Shown piece by piece: positions 11,270 through 26,941 of a stretch of 64,000 nucleotides of DNA (within the stretch, counting starts at the first letter, position 1; every line of letters begins with the position of its first letter). Origin of the DNA: Pseudomonas sp. MM211. GTDB taxonomy: Bacteria; Pseudomonadota; Gammaproteobacteria; Pseudomonadales; Pseudomonadaceae. A program made the position numbers and the translations under genes. The stretch is from contig NZ_CP081942.1 of the NCBI RefSeq assembly GCF_020386635.1, positions 5,217,863 to 5,281,862 on the forward strand. Reading direction: 5' to 3'. The notes under the pieces are model-generated. The model had not been told where the DNA came from, did no database searches, and saw only the letters and a list, made by a program, of their open reading frames with translations.

Positions 11270-13758
11270 TTACAGGCTGCGAGCCACCTGGACTTTCTCG
11301 AACACTTCGATCTTGTCGCCGACCTTGACATCGTTGTAGCTCTTCACAGCGATACCGCACTCCATGCCATTACGCACTTCGGCCATATCGTCTTTGAAGC
11401 GACGCAGGGATTCCAGCTCGCCTTCGAAGATCACCACGTCGTCGCGCAGTACGCGGATCGGACGGTTACGGTGCACGGTACCTTCAACCACCATACAACC
11501 GGCGACCGCGCCAAACTTCGGCGAACGGAACACGTCACGAACTTCGGCGATACCGAGGATGTTCTCGCGAACGTCACTGCCGAGCATACCGGTGAGCGCC
11601 TTCTTGACGTCCTCAATGATGTCGTAGATGACGTTGTAGTAACGCATGTCCAGACCTTCCTGCTCGACGATCTTCCGTGCGCCAGCATCGGCACGCACGT
11701 TGAAGCCGAACAGTACAGCGTTGGAGGCCAGTGCCAGGTTGGCGTCGGATTCGGTGATACCACCAACCCCGCCACCGACGACGCGCACTTGCACTTCGTC
11801 GTTACCCAGACCGCCGAGCGAGCCTTGCAGAGCTTCCAGCGAGCCACGGACGTCGGATTTGAGGACGATGTTGAGCGTCTTCTTCTCTTCCTGACCCATG
11901 TTCTCGAAGATATTCTCCAGCTTGCCAGCATGAGCACGGGCCAGTTTCACTTCGCGGAACTTGCCCTGACGGAACAGCGCAACTTCACGCGCTTTCTTCT
12001 CGTCAGCCAATACGCTCATTTCGTCACCGGCTTCCGGTGTCCCGTCGAGACCGAGGATCTCAACCGGAATCGCCGGGCCCGCTTCTTTGATCGACTTGCC
12101 GTTTTCGTCGAGCATGGCGCGGATACGACCGTAGTTCGAACCGACCAGAACCATGTCGCCCTGGCGCAACGTACCGTCCTGAACCAGAACAGTCGCCACT
12201 GGGCCACGCCCCTTGTCCAGGCGAGACTCAACCACTACACCACGGCCCGGGGCCGACGGCGTTGCGGTCAGCTCCAGCACTTCGGCCTGCAGCAGCACGG
12301 CTTCAAGCAGATCGTCTACACCGGTACCCACTTTCGCGGACACCGACACGAATGGCGTATCACCGCCCCACTCTTCGGACGTCACACCGTGAACCGACAG
12401 CTCGCTGCGGATACGGTCGAGGTCAGCGCCCGGCTTGTCGATCTTGTTCACCGCAACCACCAGCGGTACGCCAGCAGCCTTGGCATGCTGAATCGCTTCG
12501 ATGGTTTGCGGCATCACGCCGTCATCAGCAGCCACGACCAGGATCACGATATCGGTCGCCTTGGCACCACGAGCACGCATCGCGGTAAACGCGGCGTGGC
12601 CCGGGGTATCAAGGAAGGTGACCATGCCGCGATCAGTTTCCACGTGGTAGGCGCCGATGTGCTGGGTGATGCCACCTGCCTCACCAGAAGCCACCTTGGC
12701 GCGGCGGATATAGTCGAGCAGCGAGGTCTTACCATGGTCAACGTGACCCATGACAGTAACGACCGGCGCGCGGGAGATAGCCTCCCCTTCGAACTTCAGG
12801 TACTCAGCCAGTTGCTCTTCCAGCGCGTTGTCGCTGACCAGCTTGACCTTGTGGCCCAGCTCTTCGGCGATCAGTTGCGCAGTTTCCTGGTCGAGAACCT
12901 GGTTGATGGTCACCGGAGTGCCCATCTTGAACATGAACTTGATGACTTCAGCAGCTTTGACCGACATCTGCTGGGACAGCTCGCCAACAGTGATGGTCTC
13001 GCCGATGGCAACGTCACGCACGACCGGATACCGGTCGGGCTCTGGAAGCCATGCTGATTGCGCTTCTTGAGCTTGGACTTACCACGACCGCCACGACGGA
13101 AGTTATCGCTTTCTTCGTCGACAGTACGCGGAGCAACACGCGGAGCAGGCGCCTTTTCCTTGACGGTTGGGCGATGCTGAGTGGTCTTGCGATCGCCACC
13201 ACGGCGATCAGCGTCGTCGTTACGAGCTTTGTCTGGGCGACGCGGCTCGTCCTTTTTACGCTCATCGGCTGCAGGTGCTGCGACAGGAGCGACAACCGAC
13301 GGAGCCTCAACAGCAGGGGTTCGCTCAGCAGTCGGCGAGGAAGTCTGACGCTTGGCCTCTTCCTCGGCCTTACGCTTGGCTTCTTCCTCGGCCTTCAGGC
13401 GAACGGCGTCCGCCGCGGCGCGCTGCTCTTCGAGCGCACGCTGCTTCTCGGCTTCGATCTCTTCGTTGCTGCGCTCGACGAAGGTTTTCTTCTTGCGCAC
13501 TTCAACGCTGATGGTCTTGCTGCCAGCGACCCGCAGGGTGCTGGTGGTTTTGCGCTGCAAGGTAATCTTGCGCGGCGCGTCGGCTTTCTTCTCGCCGTGG
13601 CTGCTCTTCAGATGAGCAAGCAGGGCCTGCTTCTCGTTATCGGTGACAACTTGCTCGGCACTGCTGTGCGGCAAACCCGCCTCTCGCATCTGCTGCAGCA
13701 GGCGCTCTACCGGTGTGTCGACCACTTGGGCCAGTTCTTTCACCGTGACTTGCGTCAT
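11270..13758 (-). CDS. infB: Translation initiation factor IF-2, with a frameshift near residue 243
   Basis: IF-2 is the GTPase that delivers fMet-tRNA to the 30S subunit. The N-terminal part ([20 protein letters not shown], then a Lys/Glu/Ala/Arg-rich linker with [16 protein letters not shown]) starts at 13758. The G domain has [22 protein letters not shown] and [13 protein letters not shown], and C-terminal domains run to 11270. After [13 protein letters not shown] the reading frame must change at 13028-13029: two surplus bases, or one missing base, separate it from [17 protein letters not shown]. Corrected, the protein is about 828 residues. infB is essential, so the break is almost surely an error in the sequence. 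It follows nusA and precedes rbfA. Confidence 0.95.
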
Positions 13759-13784
13759 GCACTTCTCTCCTCAGGCCGTAAAAC

Positions 13785-15266
13785 TTACTCGAACCAGTGG
13801 GCTCGGGCGGCCATGATCAGCTTGCCGGCACGCTCTTCGTCGATGCCGTCGATGTCGAGCAGGTCGTCAATAGACTGCTCGGCCAGGTCTTCGCGGGTAA
13901 CCACACCGCGCACTGCCAGTTCCTGCGCCAGGCCTTTGTCCATACCCTCGAGTTCGAGGAGGTCTTCGGCCGGCTGGGCGTCTGCCAGCTTTTCTTCTGT
14001 AGCGATGGCTTTGGTCAGCAAACGATCTTTCGCTCGCGAGCGCAGTTCGTTGACGATTTCTTCATCGAAACCATCGATGCTGAGCATCTCTTCCATCGGT
14101 ACATAAGCAATTTCTTCCAGGCTGGTGAAGCCTTCTTCGACCAGCACCTGAGCCAGTTCTTCGTCGACTTCCAGCTCGTCGATGAAGCTCTGCAGGATGT
14201 CGCCAGTCTCGGCCTGCTGCTTGGCCTGGATGTCCGCTTCGGTCATCACGTTCAGCGTCCAGCCGGTCAGTTGGCTGGCCAGACGAACGTTCTGACCACC
14301 ACGGCCAATTGCTTGCGCCAGGTTGTCCTCGCCAACAGCGATGTCCATGGCATGAGCATCTTCGTCAACGATGATCGCCGCGACTTCAGCCGGCGACATG
14401 GCGTTGATGACGAACTGAGCAGGATTGTCATCCCACAGCACGATGTCCACACGCTCACCAACCAGCTCGCCAGAAACCGCTTGCACGCGCGAACCGCGCA
14501 TACCAATACAGGCACCCTGCGGGTCGATACGCTTGTCCTTGGAACGCACCGCGATCTTGGCTCGCGAGCCCGGATCACGAGAAGCGGCTTTAACCTCAAT
14601 GAGGCCTTCGGCGATTTCCGGCACTTCGATACGGAACAACTCAATGAGCATTTCCGGCGCAGTACGCGACAGGATCAGCTGCGGCCCGCGGTTTTCAGCA
14701 CGGATTTCCTTGAGCAGCGCACGCAGGCGAACACCAACCCGGAAAGTTTCACGCGGGATAATGTCTTCACGCGCCAGCAATGCTTCCGCGTTGGCACCCA
14801 GATCAACGATGACATTGTCACGGGTGACCTTCTTCACGGTGCCCGCGATGATCTCGCCAACACGCTCGCGGTAGGCTTCGACGACCTGAGCCCGCTCGGC
14901 CTCGCGCACTTTCTGCACGATGACCTGCTTGGCGGTCTGCGCAGCGATGCGCCCGAACTCGATGGACTCGATCTTTTCCTCGAGTACATCACCGACCTTG
15001 GCGCTCGCCTCGACAGCGCGCGGCATGTCGGTGGTCACCTGATGCGCTGGATCGTCGAAGTGTTCTTCTTCGACAACGGTCCAGCAACGGAAGGTCTCAT
15101 AGTTGCCAGTCTGGCGATTGATCGCCACGCGCAGCTCTACTTCATCTTCAAAACGCTTCTTAGTCGCCGTGGCTAAAGCCAACTCAAGCGCTTCGAAAAT
15201 TACAGAGGCCGGCACGCCCTTTTCATTGGATACCGACTCAACAACCAGCAGTACTTCTTTGCTCAT
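13785..15266 (-). CDS. nusA: Transcription termination/antitermination factor NusA
   Basis: NusA binds RNA polymerase and modulates pausing, termination and antitermination. The 493-residue protein starts [18 protein letters not shown]. It has an N-terminal polymerase-binding domain, S1 ([19 protein letters not shown]), KH1 ([23 protein letters not shown]), KH2 ([15 protein letters not shown]) and two acidic C-terminal repeats ([20 protein letters not shown] and [16 protein letters not shown]). I chose ATG 15266 because family members begin there, although the frame is open 12 codons further. It follows rimP and precedes infB by 26 bases. Confidence 0.97.
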   Translation of the reverse strand: MSKEVLLVVESVSNEKGVPASVIFEALELALATATKKRFEDEVELRVAINRQTGNYETFRCWTVVEEEHFDDPAHQVTTDMPRAVEASAKVGDVLEEKIESIEFGRIAAQTAKQVIVQKVREAERAQVVEAYRERVGEIIAGTVKKVTRDNVIVDLGANAEALLAREDIIPRETFRVGVRLRALLKEIRAENRGPQLILSRTAPEMLIELFRIEVPEIAEGLIEVKAASRDPGSRAKIAVRSKDKRIDPQGACIGMRGSRVQAVSGELVGERVDIVLWDDNPAQFVINAMSPAEVAAIIVDEDAHAMDIAVGEDNLAQAIGRGGQNVRLASQLTGWTLNVMTEADIQAKQQAETGDILQSFIDELEVDEELAQVLVEEGFTSLEEIAYVPMEEMLSIDGFDEEIVNELRSRAKDRLLTKAIATEEKLADAQPAEDLLELEGMDKGLAQELAVRGVVTREDLAEQSIDDLLDIDGIDEERAGKLIMAARAHWFE

Positions 15267-15332
15267 CGTACGCCTCGCCTCTCGCAATCCATTGGGATCC
15301 ACGCATTCCGCGAACCCCGCGGGATCCGTGTC

Positions 15333-15791
15333 TCAATCAAACCTGGGGATAATATTGGCCTTGTCGATCAGATCGATCGGCAAAAGGAACTCGTGGTCAT
15401 CCACCTGCACCACCACATCTTCCTCCTCCACACCGCGGAGCAGACCCTGAAAATTGCGGCGCCCTTCGAACGGCGAGCGCAACTTGATTTTTACCTGTTC
15501 GCCAACATGGCTGCCGAACTGCACCAACGTGAAAAGCGGCCGATCCATACCGGGCGACGACACCTCCAGGGTGTACTCCGCTGCAATAGGATCCTCGACA
15601 TCGAGAACACCGCTGATTTGCCGGCTGACCTTCTCGCAATCGTCGATAAGAATGCCATCGGCGCTATCAATATAAATACGTAGCAGCGAATGCCGCCCCT
15701 GAGACAGAAACTCAATACCCCAGCACTCGTAGCCAAGCGCCTCGACTACCGGGGCCACCAAGGCCTGCAACTGTTCTAGCTTGCTCGACAC
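15333..15791 (-). CDS. rimP: Ribosome maturation factor RimP
   Basis: RimP binds the 30S subunit and aids late maturation. The 152-residue product starts [27 protein letters not shown], followed by [32 protein letters not shown] and [16 protein letters not shown] small Sm-like C-terminal domain contains [21 protein letters not shown]. The GTG start at 15791 matches family length; the frame is open upstream into a terminator, which cannot be coding. It heads rimP-nusA-infB downstream of the tRNA genes. Confidence 0.95.
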   Translation of the reverse strand: MSSKLEQLQALVAPVVEALGYECWGIEFLSQGRHSLLRIYIDSADGILIDDCEKVSRQISGVLDVEDPIAAEYTLEVSSPGMDRPLFTLVQFGSHVGEQVKIKLRSPFEGRRNFQGLLRGVEEEDVVVQVDDHEFLLPIDLIDKANIIPRFD

Positions 15792-15884
15792 CTGAACCCC
15801 TCGCGCATGCTGTGCAAATAAAAAATGGGCGAAACGCCCATCCATAAAACCGTCCGTGCGACGGCAAATCTGTCTACCAGCTAG

Positions 15885-15908
15885 CAAAAAGCCCCTTGAA
15901 AGGGGCTC
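15885..15908 (-). terminator. Terminator after the tRNA-fMet-like gene
   Basis: AGCCCCTT/AAGGGGCT stem (15890-15907) followed on the minus strand by TTTTT. It lies between the degenerate tRNA and rimP. Confidence 0.75.
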
Positions 15909-15917
15909 AGCTAATAC

Positions 15918-15993
15918 TGGCTACGGGGGAATGGATTAACCAACGACCTTCGGGCCATGAGCCCGACGAGCCATCGAACCGCTCCACCCCGCG
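15918..15993 (-). pseudogene. Degenerate initiator tRNA-Met(CAT)-like gene
   Basis: 76 bases on the minus strand resemble tRNA-fMet. The acceptor 5' strand is CGCGGGG, the D stem is GAGC/GCTC, and the anticodon stem TCGGG/CCCGA carries the three G:C pairs typical of initiators. The anticodon is CAT and the 3' end is CCA. It departs from the normal gene in many places: D-loop GGTTCGATG, anticodon loop CTCATGG, discriminator base G, and a T arm (GTTGG, TTAAT, CCATT) that lacks the TTCRA box, is one base short and no longer forms a five-pair stem. This is the usual locus of metY upstream of rimP-nusA-infB. I read it as a decayed copy; the comparison sequence is from memory. Confidence 0.7.
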
Positions 15994-16055
15994 CTAAAAC
16001 CGGGAACGGATTATACGACCGAAACGCCCCACAGGTCAACCAAACCACCAGAAAC

Positions 16056-16080
16056 AGAAAAGCCCGCATGCAGCGGGCTC
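16056..16080 (-). terminator. Terminator after tRNA-Leu
   Basis: AGCCCGC/GCGGGCT stem (16061-16067 and 16073-16079) followed on the minus strand by TTTTCTGTTT. Confidence 0.75.
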
Positions 16081-16091
16081 TTCTGTTTAAT

Positions 16092-16177
16092 TGGTACCGA
16101 GAAGGGGACTCGAACCCCTACAGCCTATGGCCACTACCACCTCAAGGTAGCGTGTCTACCAATTCCACCACCTCGGC
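16092..16177 (-). tRNA. tRNA-Leu, anticodon GAG
   Basis: 86 bases including an encoded CCA. The acceptor stem is GCCGAGG paired with the 3' end TCTCGGT region. The D arm is GTGG..., the anticodon arm is CTACC-TTGAGGT-GGTAG with anticodon GAG (reads CUC/CUU), and there is a long variable arm as expected for leucine. The T arm is GTAGGGGTTCGAGTCCCC. It sits between secG and the tRNA-fMet-like gene, as in other Pseudomonas. Confidence 0.97.
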
Positions 16178-16187
16178 AAATTAACGC

Positions 16188-16577
16188 TTACTGCTCTTCA
16201 GGGGTTTGAGGTACATCTTGCTGCCCCGAAGTTGGCGCCTGCTGTTGCTCAAGCACCGGTACATCTTCTGCTGCAGGCTTGCTTTCCTGCGGCACTTCCA
16301 TCACTGCCGGATCAGGCAAACCAGCCTGACCAAGCGCATCAGACTTTTGATTAGCAAAGTAAGCTAACCCCAAGCTGGTAATGAAAAAAGCGGTGGCAAG
16401 TATAGCAGTAACTCGACTCAGAAAGGTAGTAGTTCCTTGACTACCGAATACGGTATTCGAAGCACCAGCACCAAACGAAGCACCCGCATCCGCACCCTTA
16501 CCCTGCTGCAGCAGAACCAGCACAACCACACCGATCGCACCCAGCAGATGAAGAACCACAACGACTGTTTCCAGCAT
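16188..16577 (-). CDS. secG: Protein translocase subunit SecG
   Basis: SecG is the small inner-membrane partner of SecYE. The 129-residue protein begins [31 protein letters not shown] (first transmembrane helix plus the conserved QQGKGAD), then [22 protein letters not shown] and a second helix ([14 protein letters not shown]). The C-terminal tail is rich in Pro, Glu and Gln. Start ATG 16577 is chosen over an upstream frame extension because the helix must begin there. It follows tpiA by 4 bases and precedes tRNA-Leu. Confidence 0.95.
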   Translation of the reverse strand: MLETVVVVLHLLGAIGVVVLVLLQQGKGADAGASFGAGASNTVFGSQGTTTFLSRVTAILATAFFITSLGLAYFANQKSDALGQAGLPDPAVMEVPQESKPAAEDVPVLEQQQAPTSGQQDVPQTPEEQ

Positions 16578-16581
16578 ATTC

Positions 16582-17337
16582 TTAGTTTCCTGCAGCGCGA
16601 CAGATCGCACCGAACTCATCCGCATTCAGAGAGGCTCCACCCACAAGCCCCCCATCGATATCTGGCATGCCGAATAGCTCGGCAGCATTGGCGGCCTTGA
16701 CACTGCCGCCATAAAGAATTCTCAAAGCACCTGCAACATCTGCATCTTTACCAGCGACCCGAGCACGAATCGCCGCATGCACATCCTGAGCCTGCGCGGG
16801 CGACGCCGTCAGCCCGGTACCAATGGCCCAGACCGGCTCGTATGCCACTACAGCAGCCGACAGAGCCGCAACGCCCAGGGCGTCGATCACGCTATCGAGC
16901 TGACGCTCGACGACTGCAAGCGTCTCCCCAGCTTCGCGCTGCTCGAGGGTTTCCCCCACACACAGAACCGGAACGAGCCCGGCAACCTGCGCCGCAGCGA
17001 ACTTGCGCACGACCTGCTCTTCGCTATCACCCAGGATCAGGCGACGCTCGGAATGGCCGATCAGCACGAGCTGGCAACCGGCATCGCGCAATTGCTCGCT
17101 CGACACCTCACCGGTCAACGCACCCTGCCCCGCCTCGACTGCGCAGTCTTGCGCGCCAACCGACACGGCAACACCACCCAACCCCTCGACAACCTGACCG
17201 AGATGAACACTGACAGGGAACACAGCAACATCGACATCAGCAGGCAACGCCTGCTGATTCAGACCACCGATCAGCTCTGCGACACTGGCGCGGGTACCGT
17301 GCATTTTCCAGTTACCAGCAACCATTGGGCGGCGCAT
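16582..17337 (-). CDS. tpiA: Triosephosphate isomerase
   Basis: Interconverts dihydroxyacetone phosphate and glyceraldehyde 3-phosphate. The 251-residue TIM barrel has GNWKMHG (catalytic Lys11), LIGHSERR (catalytic His), [12 protein letters not shown] (catalytic Glu) and [12 protein letters not shown] (phosphate loop). Length is normal. It lies between glmM and secG, a standard Pseudomonas order. Confidence 0.97.
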   Translation of the reverse strand: MRRPMVAGNWKMHGTRASVAELIGGLNQQALPADVDVAVFPVSVHLGQVVEGLGGVAVSVGAQDCAVEAGQGALTGEVSSEQLRDAGCQLVLIGHSERRLILGDSEEQVVRKFAAAQVAGLVPVLCVGETLEQREAGETLAVVERQLDSVIDALGVAALSAAVVAYEPVWAIGTGLTASPAQAQDVHAAIRARVAGKDADVAGALRILYGGSVKAANAAELFGMPDIDGGLVGGASLNADEFGAICRAAGN

Positions 17338-17402
17338 GCTTTACCTCGTTGGTCAAAGAGGGCGCAGATGTTACCCAACCGATTGTGGACTGGCAAGCCG
17401 AA

Positions 17403-18740
17403 TCAGACACAGACTCGAGAGACAACCTCAGCCAATTCATTGGCATAGGCTCGCACCTGAGTTTCGTCCTCGCCCTCTACCATCACCCGAACCAGCGGTT
17501 CGGTGCCGGACTTGCGCAGCAGCACACGGCCACGCCCCGCCATACGCTCGGTCACGCTGTCACTGGCCGCCTGAACATCGGGATGCTTGAGCGGATCGAC
17601 ACCGCCACCGAAACGCACATTGACCAACACTTGCGGACATTTGCGCAGACCCTGGCGCGCCTCGGCAAGGCTCTGCCCACGCCGACGGATGGCAAGCAAC
17701 ACCTGCAGCGCAGCGACGATGGCGTCGCCCGTAGTGACGTGCTGGAAACACACCAAATGCCCAGAGTTCTCGCCACCCAGCTGCCAGCCACGCTCCAGGA
17801 GCTCGGCGATCACGTAGCGGTCGCCCACATTGGCGCGCACGAAGGGAATCTGCAGCTCATCGAGAGCTAGTTCAAGACCCAGATTGCTCATCAGCGTACC
17901 GACAACGCCACCCTGCAGCTTGCCACGAGCCTGGAGGTCGCGAGCGATGATGAACAGCAGTTCGTCACCGTCTACCGCAGCTCCAGTGTGATCGACCATC
18001 AGCACCCGATCGGCGTCACCATCGAAAGCAATGCCCAGATCTGCCTGACGCGCGATCACTTCGGCCTGCAGGTTTTCGATATGGGTCGAGCCACAATCGG
18101 CGTTGATATTCAGCCCGTTGGGCTGAGCGGAAAGCACCGAAACCTCGGCCCCGAGTTCCTGAAACACCGCCGGAGCGACCTTGTAGGCCGCGCCATGGGC
18201 ACAATCGAGAACGATCTTGAGGCCGGCGAAATCGGTACTGGTCGGAACACTGCTCTTGCAGAACTCGATATAGCGACCCGCGGCATCATTGATCCGCGAC
18301 ACCTTGCCGAGCTGCTCGGATTCGACCACCGTCATCGGCGCATCGAGCAGCTCCTCGATCATCAACTCGACCTCGTCAGGCAGTTTGGTGCCCTGCCCGG
18401 AGAAGAACTTGATGCCGTTGTCATGGTGCGGGTTGTGCGACGCACTGATGACGATACCCGCTTCGGCATGGAAGGTACGCGTCAGATAGGCGATCGCCGG
18501 TGTCGGCATCGGCCCCAGCAGCATGACGTCAGCGCCTGCAGCGGACAGACCCGCCTCCAGGGCCGACTCGAACATGTAGCCGGAGATGCGCGTGTCCTTG
18601 CCGATCAGAATCCGGCACTTGCCCTGCTTACGAAAGGCCATGCCTGCAGCCCAGCCGAGCTTGAGCATGAAGTCCGGGGTGATGGGATAGTGACCGACGC
18701 GCCCACGAATACCGTCGGTGCCAAAATACTTGCGACTCAA
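17403..18740 (-). CDS. glmM: Phosphoglucosamine mutase
   Basis: GlmM converts glucosamine 6-phosphate to glucosamine 1-phosphate for UDP-GlcNAc synthesis. The 445-residue protein starts [15 protein letters not shown]. It has the phosphoserine loop [17 protein letters not shown], the metal loop [13 protein letters not shown], the sugar-binding GGENSGHL and the phosphate-binding [12 protein letters not shown]. The start is TTG at 18740, set by homology to the [13 protein letters not shown]-terminus; a longer open frame upstream belongs to folP in another phase. It follows folP by 22 bases, so folP-glmM form the usual pair. Confidence 0.96.
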   Translation of the reverse strand: MSRKYFGTDGIRGRVGHYPITPDFMLKLGWAAGMAFRKQGKCRILIGKDTRISGYMFESALEAGLSAAGADVMLLGPMPTPAIAYLTRTFHAEAGIVISASHNPHHDNGIKFFSGQGTKLPDEVELMIEELLDAPMTVVESEQLGKVSRINDAAGRYIEFCKSSVPTSTDFAGLKIVLDCAHGAAYKVAPAVFQELGAEVSVLSAQPNGLNINADCGSTHIENLQAEVIARQADLGIAFDGDADRVLMVDHTGAAVDGDELLFIIARDLQARGKLQGGVVGTLMSNLGLELALDELQIPFVRANVGDRYVIAELLERGWQLGGENSGHLVCFQHVTTGDAIVAALQVLLAIRRRGQSLAEARQGLRKCPQVLVNVRFGGGVDPLKHPDVQAASDSVTERMAGRGRVLLRKSGTEPLVRVMVEGEDETQVRAYANELAEVVSRVCV

Positions 18741-18762
18741 AACGACAACTCCCTTCTTCTGA

Positions 18763-19614
18763 TTACTGCGCCGCCTCGACTGCGGCGACCATGCGCACAA
18801 CATCGACGGTTTCCGCCACATCGTGAACGCGCAGAATGCTTGCACCCTTGGCAACGGCCAGAGCCGCCAGGGCCAGACTGCCATACAGGCGTCCGTCGAC
18901 CTCGCGACCCAATACGGCGCCAATCATACTCTTGCGTGAAACGCCTACCAGCAGTGGTAGACCAAAAGCCTGCAGCGCCGACATGCGCCGGAACAGGCTG
19001 AGGTTGTGCTCGAGGGTCTTGGCAAAGCCGAAACCCGGATCCAGAACGATACGCTGCGCAGAAATACCTGCTGCCTCGCAGACCGCCAGACGCTCACGCA
19101 GAAAGTCCGCCACGGCATCCAGCACATCGTCGTACTGCGGGCTTTGCTGCATGGTCGTGGGCTCGCCACGCATATGCATCAGGCAAACCGGCAAGCCGCT
19201 GTCGGCAGCCGCTTGAAGCGCACCATCACGCTGTAGCGAGCGCACGTCGTTGATCAGCCCGGCACCCAGCCTGGCCGACTCACGGATGACTTCCGGAGTC
19301 GAGGTATCGACGGAGATGATCACGTCCAGCTCAGCGGCGATGGCTTCCACCATCGGCGCCACGCGCGCGAGCTCCTGCTCCACGGCCACCGGAGCGGCGC
19401 CCGGCCGAGTGGACTCACCGCCGACATCGATCAGCGTCGCCCCGGCCAGCAGCATGCTTTCGGCATGGCGCAACGCCGCATCGCGCATGGCGAAGCGGCC
19501 ACCGTCGGAGAAAGAATCTGGGGTTACGTTGAGGATCCCCATCACCTGAGGACGGGTCAAATCAAGAAACCGGCTGCCACAGGGCAGCCGGTTCCGGGGT
19601 ATCGCAAGGGACAT
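18763..19614 (-). CDS. folP: Dihydropteroate synthase
   Basis: Condenses p-aminobenzoate with the pterin pyrophosphate in folate synthesis; it is the sulfonamide target. The 283-residue protein has both pterin-binding signatures: [18 protein letters not shown] near residue 25 and [13 protein letters not shown] near 60. [22 protein letters not shown] and [12 protein letters not shown] follow. Start ATG 19614 lies 8 bases after the ftsH stop, giving the standard ftsH-folP-glmM order. Confidence 0.96.
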   Translation of the reverse strand: MSLAIPRNRLPCGSRFLDLTRPQVMGILNVTPDSFSDGGRFAMRDAALRHAESMLLAGATLIDVGGESTRPGAAPVAVEQELARVAPMVEAIAAELDVIISVDTSTPEVIRESARLGAGLINDVRSLQRDGALQAAADSGLPVCLMHMRGEPTTMQQSPQYDDVLDAVADFLRERLAVCEAAGISAQRIVLDPGFGFAKTLEHNLSLFRRMSALQAFGLPLLVGVSRKSMIGAVLGREVDGRLYGSLALAALAVAKGASILRVHDVAETVDVVRMVAAVEAAQ

Positions 19615-19622
19615 GAAAAGCC

Positions 19623-21539
<1,917 letters not shown>

Positions 21540-21726
21540 GTCGTTCAATTAGCTACCCTCTGAAGCAGGCCCCTTGCCGAAGCGTGCTTCGCATGACGAC
21601 CAGTTATAAACCGATCTAACTTACTACAAACGCCCGCCCGTGGCTGACACCGTCTGTAACCCTTTATGAGATATCTGCCCGTAACGATGCGCGCATAGGC
21701 TTGGACTGACAACCAAGCCTTTGGTT

Positions 21727-22359
21727 TTACTCTTCGCGCTGTACTTTGAGTCCGCGAGCCAACATGTACTGCTCACGAGAACGGCCGCGCGATGACAGCG
21801 GTTTGCGCATCTGCACCTTCTCGAACAGACCACGAACCTGCTTGTGGTACTCATCGAAACCTTCGCCATGGAAGATCTTGATCAAGAAATCGCCACCAGG
21901 ACGTAATACCCGCGTGGCGAGATCCAGTGCCAGCTCGCACAAATACATGGCACGAGGCTGATCCGACTCCCTGACTCCACTCATATTGGGGGCCATATCG
22001 GAAATCACAAGGTCTACCGGATGATTGTCGATCGCTTCCAGAATGCGCGCGAACACCGCGTCATCCGTGAAATCGCCCTGAATGAAAGTCACGTCCGGAA
22101 TACTGTCCATTTCCAGGATGTCAGAAGCGATCAGCCGGCCTTTATCGCCAATGACGCGACTGGTGACCTGCGACCAACCGCCCGGAGCAGCACCGAGGTC
22201 GACCACCGTGATGCCGGGGCGCAGGATGCGATCCTTCTCTTGAACCTCCAACAATTTGTAGCTGGCACGTGAACGATAGCCGTCCTTTTGCGCCATTTTG
22301 ACGTACGGATCGTCGAAATGCTCTTTCAGCCAACGCTGGCTGGTCTTGGAACGGGCCAC
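21727..22359 (-). CDS. rlmE: 23S rRNA U2552 2'-O-methyltransferase RlmE (FtsJ/RrmJ)
   Basis: Heat-shock methyltransferase acting on the A-loop of 23S rRNA. The 210-residue protein shows [15 protein letters not shown] (first catalytic Lys), [14 protein letters not shown] (SAM motif I), [12 protein letters not shown] (catalytic Asp), [15 protein letters not shown] (catalytic Lys) and [14 protein letters not shown] (catalytic Glu region). It is upstream of ftsH on the same strand; the 187-base gap between them shows no clear gene. It is divergent from yhbY. Confidence 0.96.
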   Translation of the reverse strand: MARSKTSQRWLKEHFDDPYVKMAQKDGYRSRASYKLLEVQEKDRILRPGITVVDLGAAPGGWSQVTSRVIGDKGRLIASDILEMDSIPDVTFIQGDFTDDAVFARILEAIDNHPVDLVISDMAPNMSGVRESDQPRAMYLCELALDLATRVLRPGGDFLIKIFHGEGFDEYHKQVRGLFEKVQMRKPLSSRGRSREQYMLARGLKVQREE

Positions 22360-22458
22360 AACAACACCTCGGAAGAACAGAATGAATAACTGGGCGGTCT
22401 TCGAGCGGCTCGGTTAAAATAGGCCGCTTTCCCCAGATTAAGACGCAGGGTTCAGATT

Positions 22459-22770
22459 ATGCCGCTCACTCAAGAGCAGAAGAAACAGTTCAAATCTATC
22501 GGTCACCACCTGAAACCGGTATTGATCGTTGCCGATAACGGTGTTACCGAAGGCGTATTGGCGGAGCTGGAGCGCGCCCTGAACGATCATGAACTGATCA
22601 AGATTCAGCTGCGCATTACCGAGCGCGAAGGCCGCCTGGCAGTGATCGATGAACTGTGCAAGGCCAGCAAGGCCGACCTGGCACAGGTTATCGGAAAAAT
22701 GGCGTTGCTCTACCGCAAGAATCCCAAAGCCAATCGCAATCTGTCCAACATCAGCCGCCATCAGGGCTGA
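22459..22770 (+). CDS. yhbY: RNA-binding protein YhbY (CRM domain)
   Basis: A 103-residue single CRM/KH-like domain protein that associates with pre-50S particles in E. coli. Visible are LTQEQKKQFKSIGHHLKPVL, VADNGVTEGVLAELERALNDHELIK and the C-terminal IGKMALLYRKN. It is transcribed rightwards, divergent from rlmE; the promoter gap carries TAAAAT near 22415, a plausible -10 element. Confidence 0.93.
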   Translation: MPLTQEQKKQFKSIGHHLKPVLIVADNGVTEGVLAELERALNDHELIKIQLRITEREGRLAVIDELCKASKADLAQVIGKMALLYRKNPKANRNLSNISRHQG

Positions 22771-22779
22771 GTCGTCGAA

Positions 22780-23190
22780 TTAGCCGACCGCGGGGTCGGC
22801 TACCGAAGACTTGCGGGGTACAGGCTGTAGCACCAGCAGCAGACCGAAAAATGCCAGCAACAGGTAACTGAACAGTTGCCAACGAATGGCATCTGGCCAG
22901 AGCGCGAGCGAAGCCAGCAAGCCCGAGGCGATTGCCAGTACCGCGAGCAGCAATTGCCCGCGGCGCTCGCCCCAAAGCGACGAAAGACGACGCAACCTGA
23001 CCAGCAAGCCAGCCTGAATCAGCACGCAGACCAAGGTGATCAACACCATCTGCGGCATCAGCACGCCGGCGATTTCATCGATCAGCAGCGACGCCAGCCC
23101 TACACTGTATAGCCCCGGCAGCACCATGAAGTGCAGTATCCAGATGCCGCCCACCCAGAGGGTTTGCAGCAGCATCCAGAAGCCTGCCGC
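22780..23190 (-). CDS. Small four-helix membrane protein, DUF4149-like
   Basis: 136 residues with about four hydrophobic segments: LLQTLWVGGIWILHFMVLPG, MVLITLVCVLIQAGLLV, LLLAVLAIASGLLASLALW and FSYLLLAFFGLLLVL. It resembles the DUF4149 proteins found next to greA in Pseudomonas; their function is unknown. I chose ATG 23190 because it starts just before the first helix. An in-frame ATG at 23235 would overlap greA. Confidence 0.75.
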   Translation of the reverse strand, partial: AAGFWMLLQTLWVGGIWILHFMVLPGLYSVGLASLLIDEIAGVLMPQMVLITLVCVLIQAGLLVRLRRLSSLWGERRGQLLLAVLAIASGLLASLALWPDAIRWQLFSYLLLAFFGLLLVLQPVPRKSSVADPAVG

Positions 23191-23212
23191 CATGTCGGAC
23201 GTCGCGGCGAGG

Positions 23213-23685
23213 TCAGACGTGACGAACTTCGACAATTTCGTACTCGATCAGACCGCTTGGCGTTTTCACCGTAACCACGTCACCCTCGTCCTTGCCGATC
23301 AAGGCACGGGCGATAGGTGAACCAACGGAAATCTTGCCCTGCTTGATATCGGCCTCGTCCTCTCCGACGATCCGGTAGGACACACTTTCGTCAGTCTCGA
23401 CGTTGGCGATTTCCACCGTGGTGCCGAAGATCACCTTGCCGGTATGGGCAATGGTGCTGACATCGATCACCACTGCATTCTGCAGGCGCCCTTCGATATC
23501 ACGCACGCGCGCCTCGACCATACCCTGCTGCTCACGAGCAGCATGGTATTCGGCGTTTTCCTTCAAATCGCCCAATTCACGGGCCGTGCCGATATCCTGG
23601 CTCAGCTTCGGACGGACGACCTTGGTCAGGTGGGCCAGCTCTTCTTCCAGGGCGCGAGCGCCCTCGACGGTCATTGGGTATTTGA

Positions 23686-23689
<4 letters not shown>
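23213..23689 (-). CDS. greA: Transcription elongation factor GreA
   Basis: GreA enters the RNA polymerase secondary channel and triggers cleavage of backtracked RNA. The 158-residue protein has the N-terminal coiled coil ([14 protein letters not shown] to [19 protein letters not shown], acidic tip in DLKENAEY) and the C-terminal globular part ([25 protein letters not shown]). Its ATG overlaps the carB stop by 4 bases, so carB-greA are coupled. Confidence 0.97.
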
Positions 23690-26907
<3,218 letters not shown>

Positions 26908-26941
26908 GTTCTCTCTCGAATCCTTAGGTCAGTCGGCGGGC

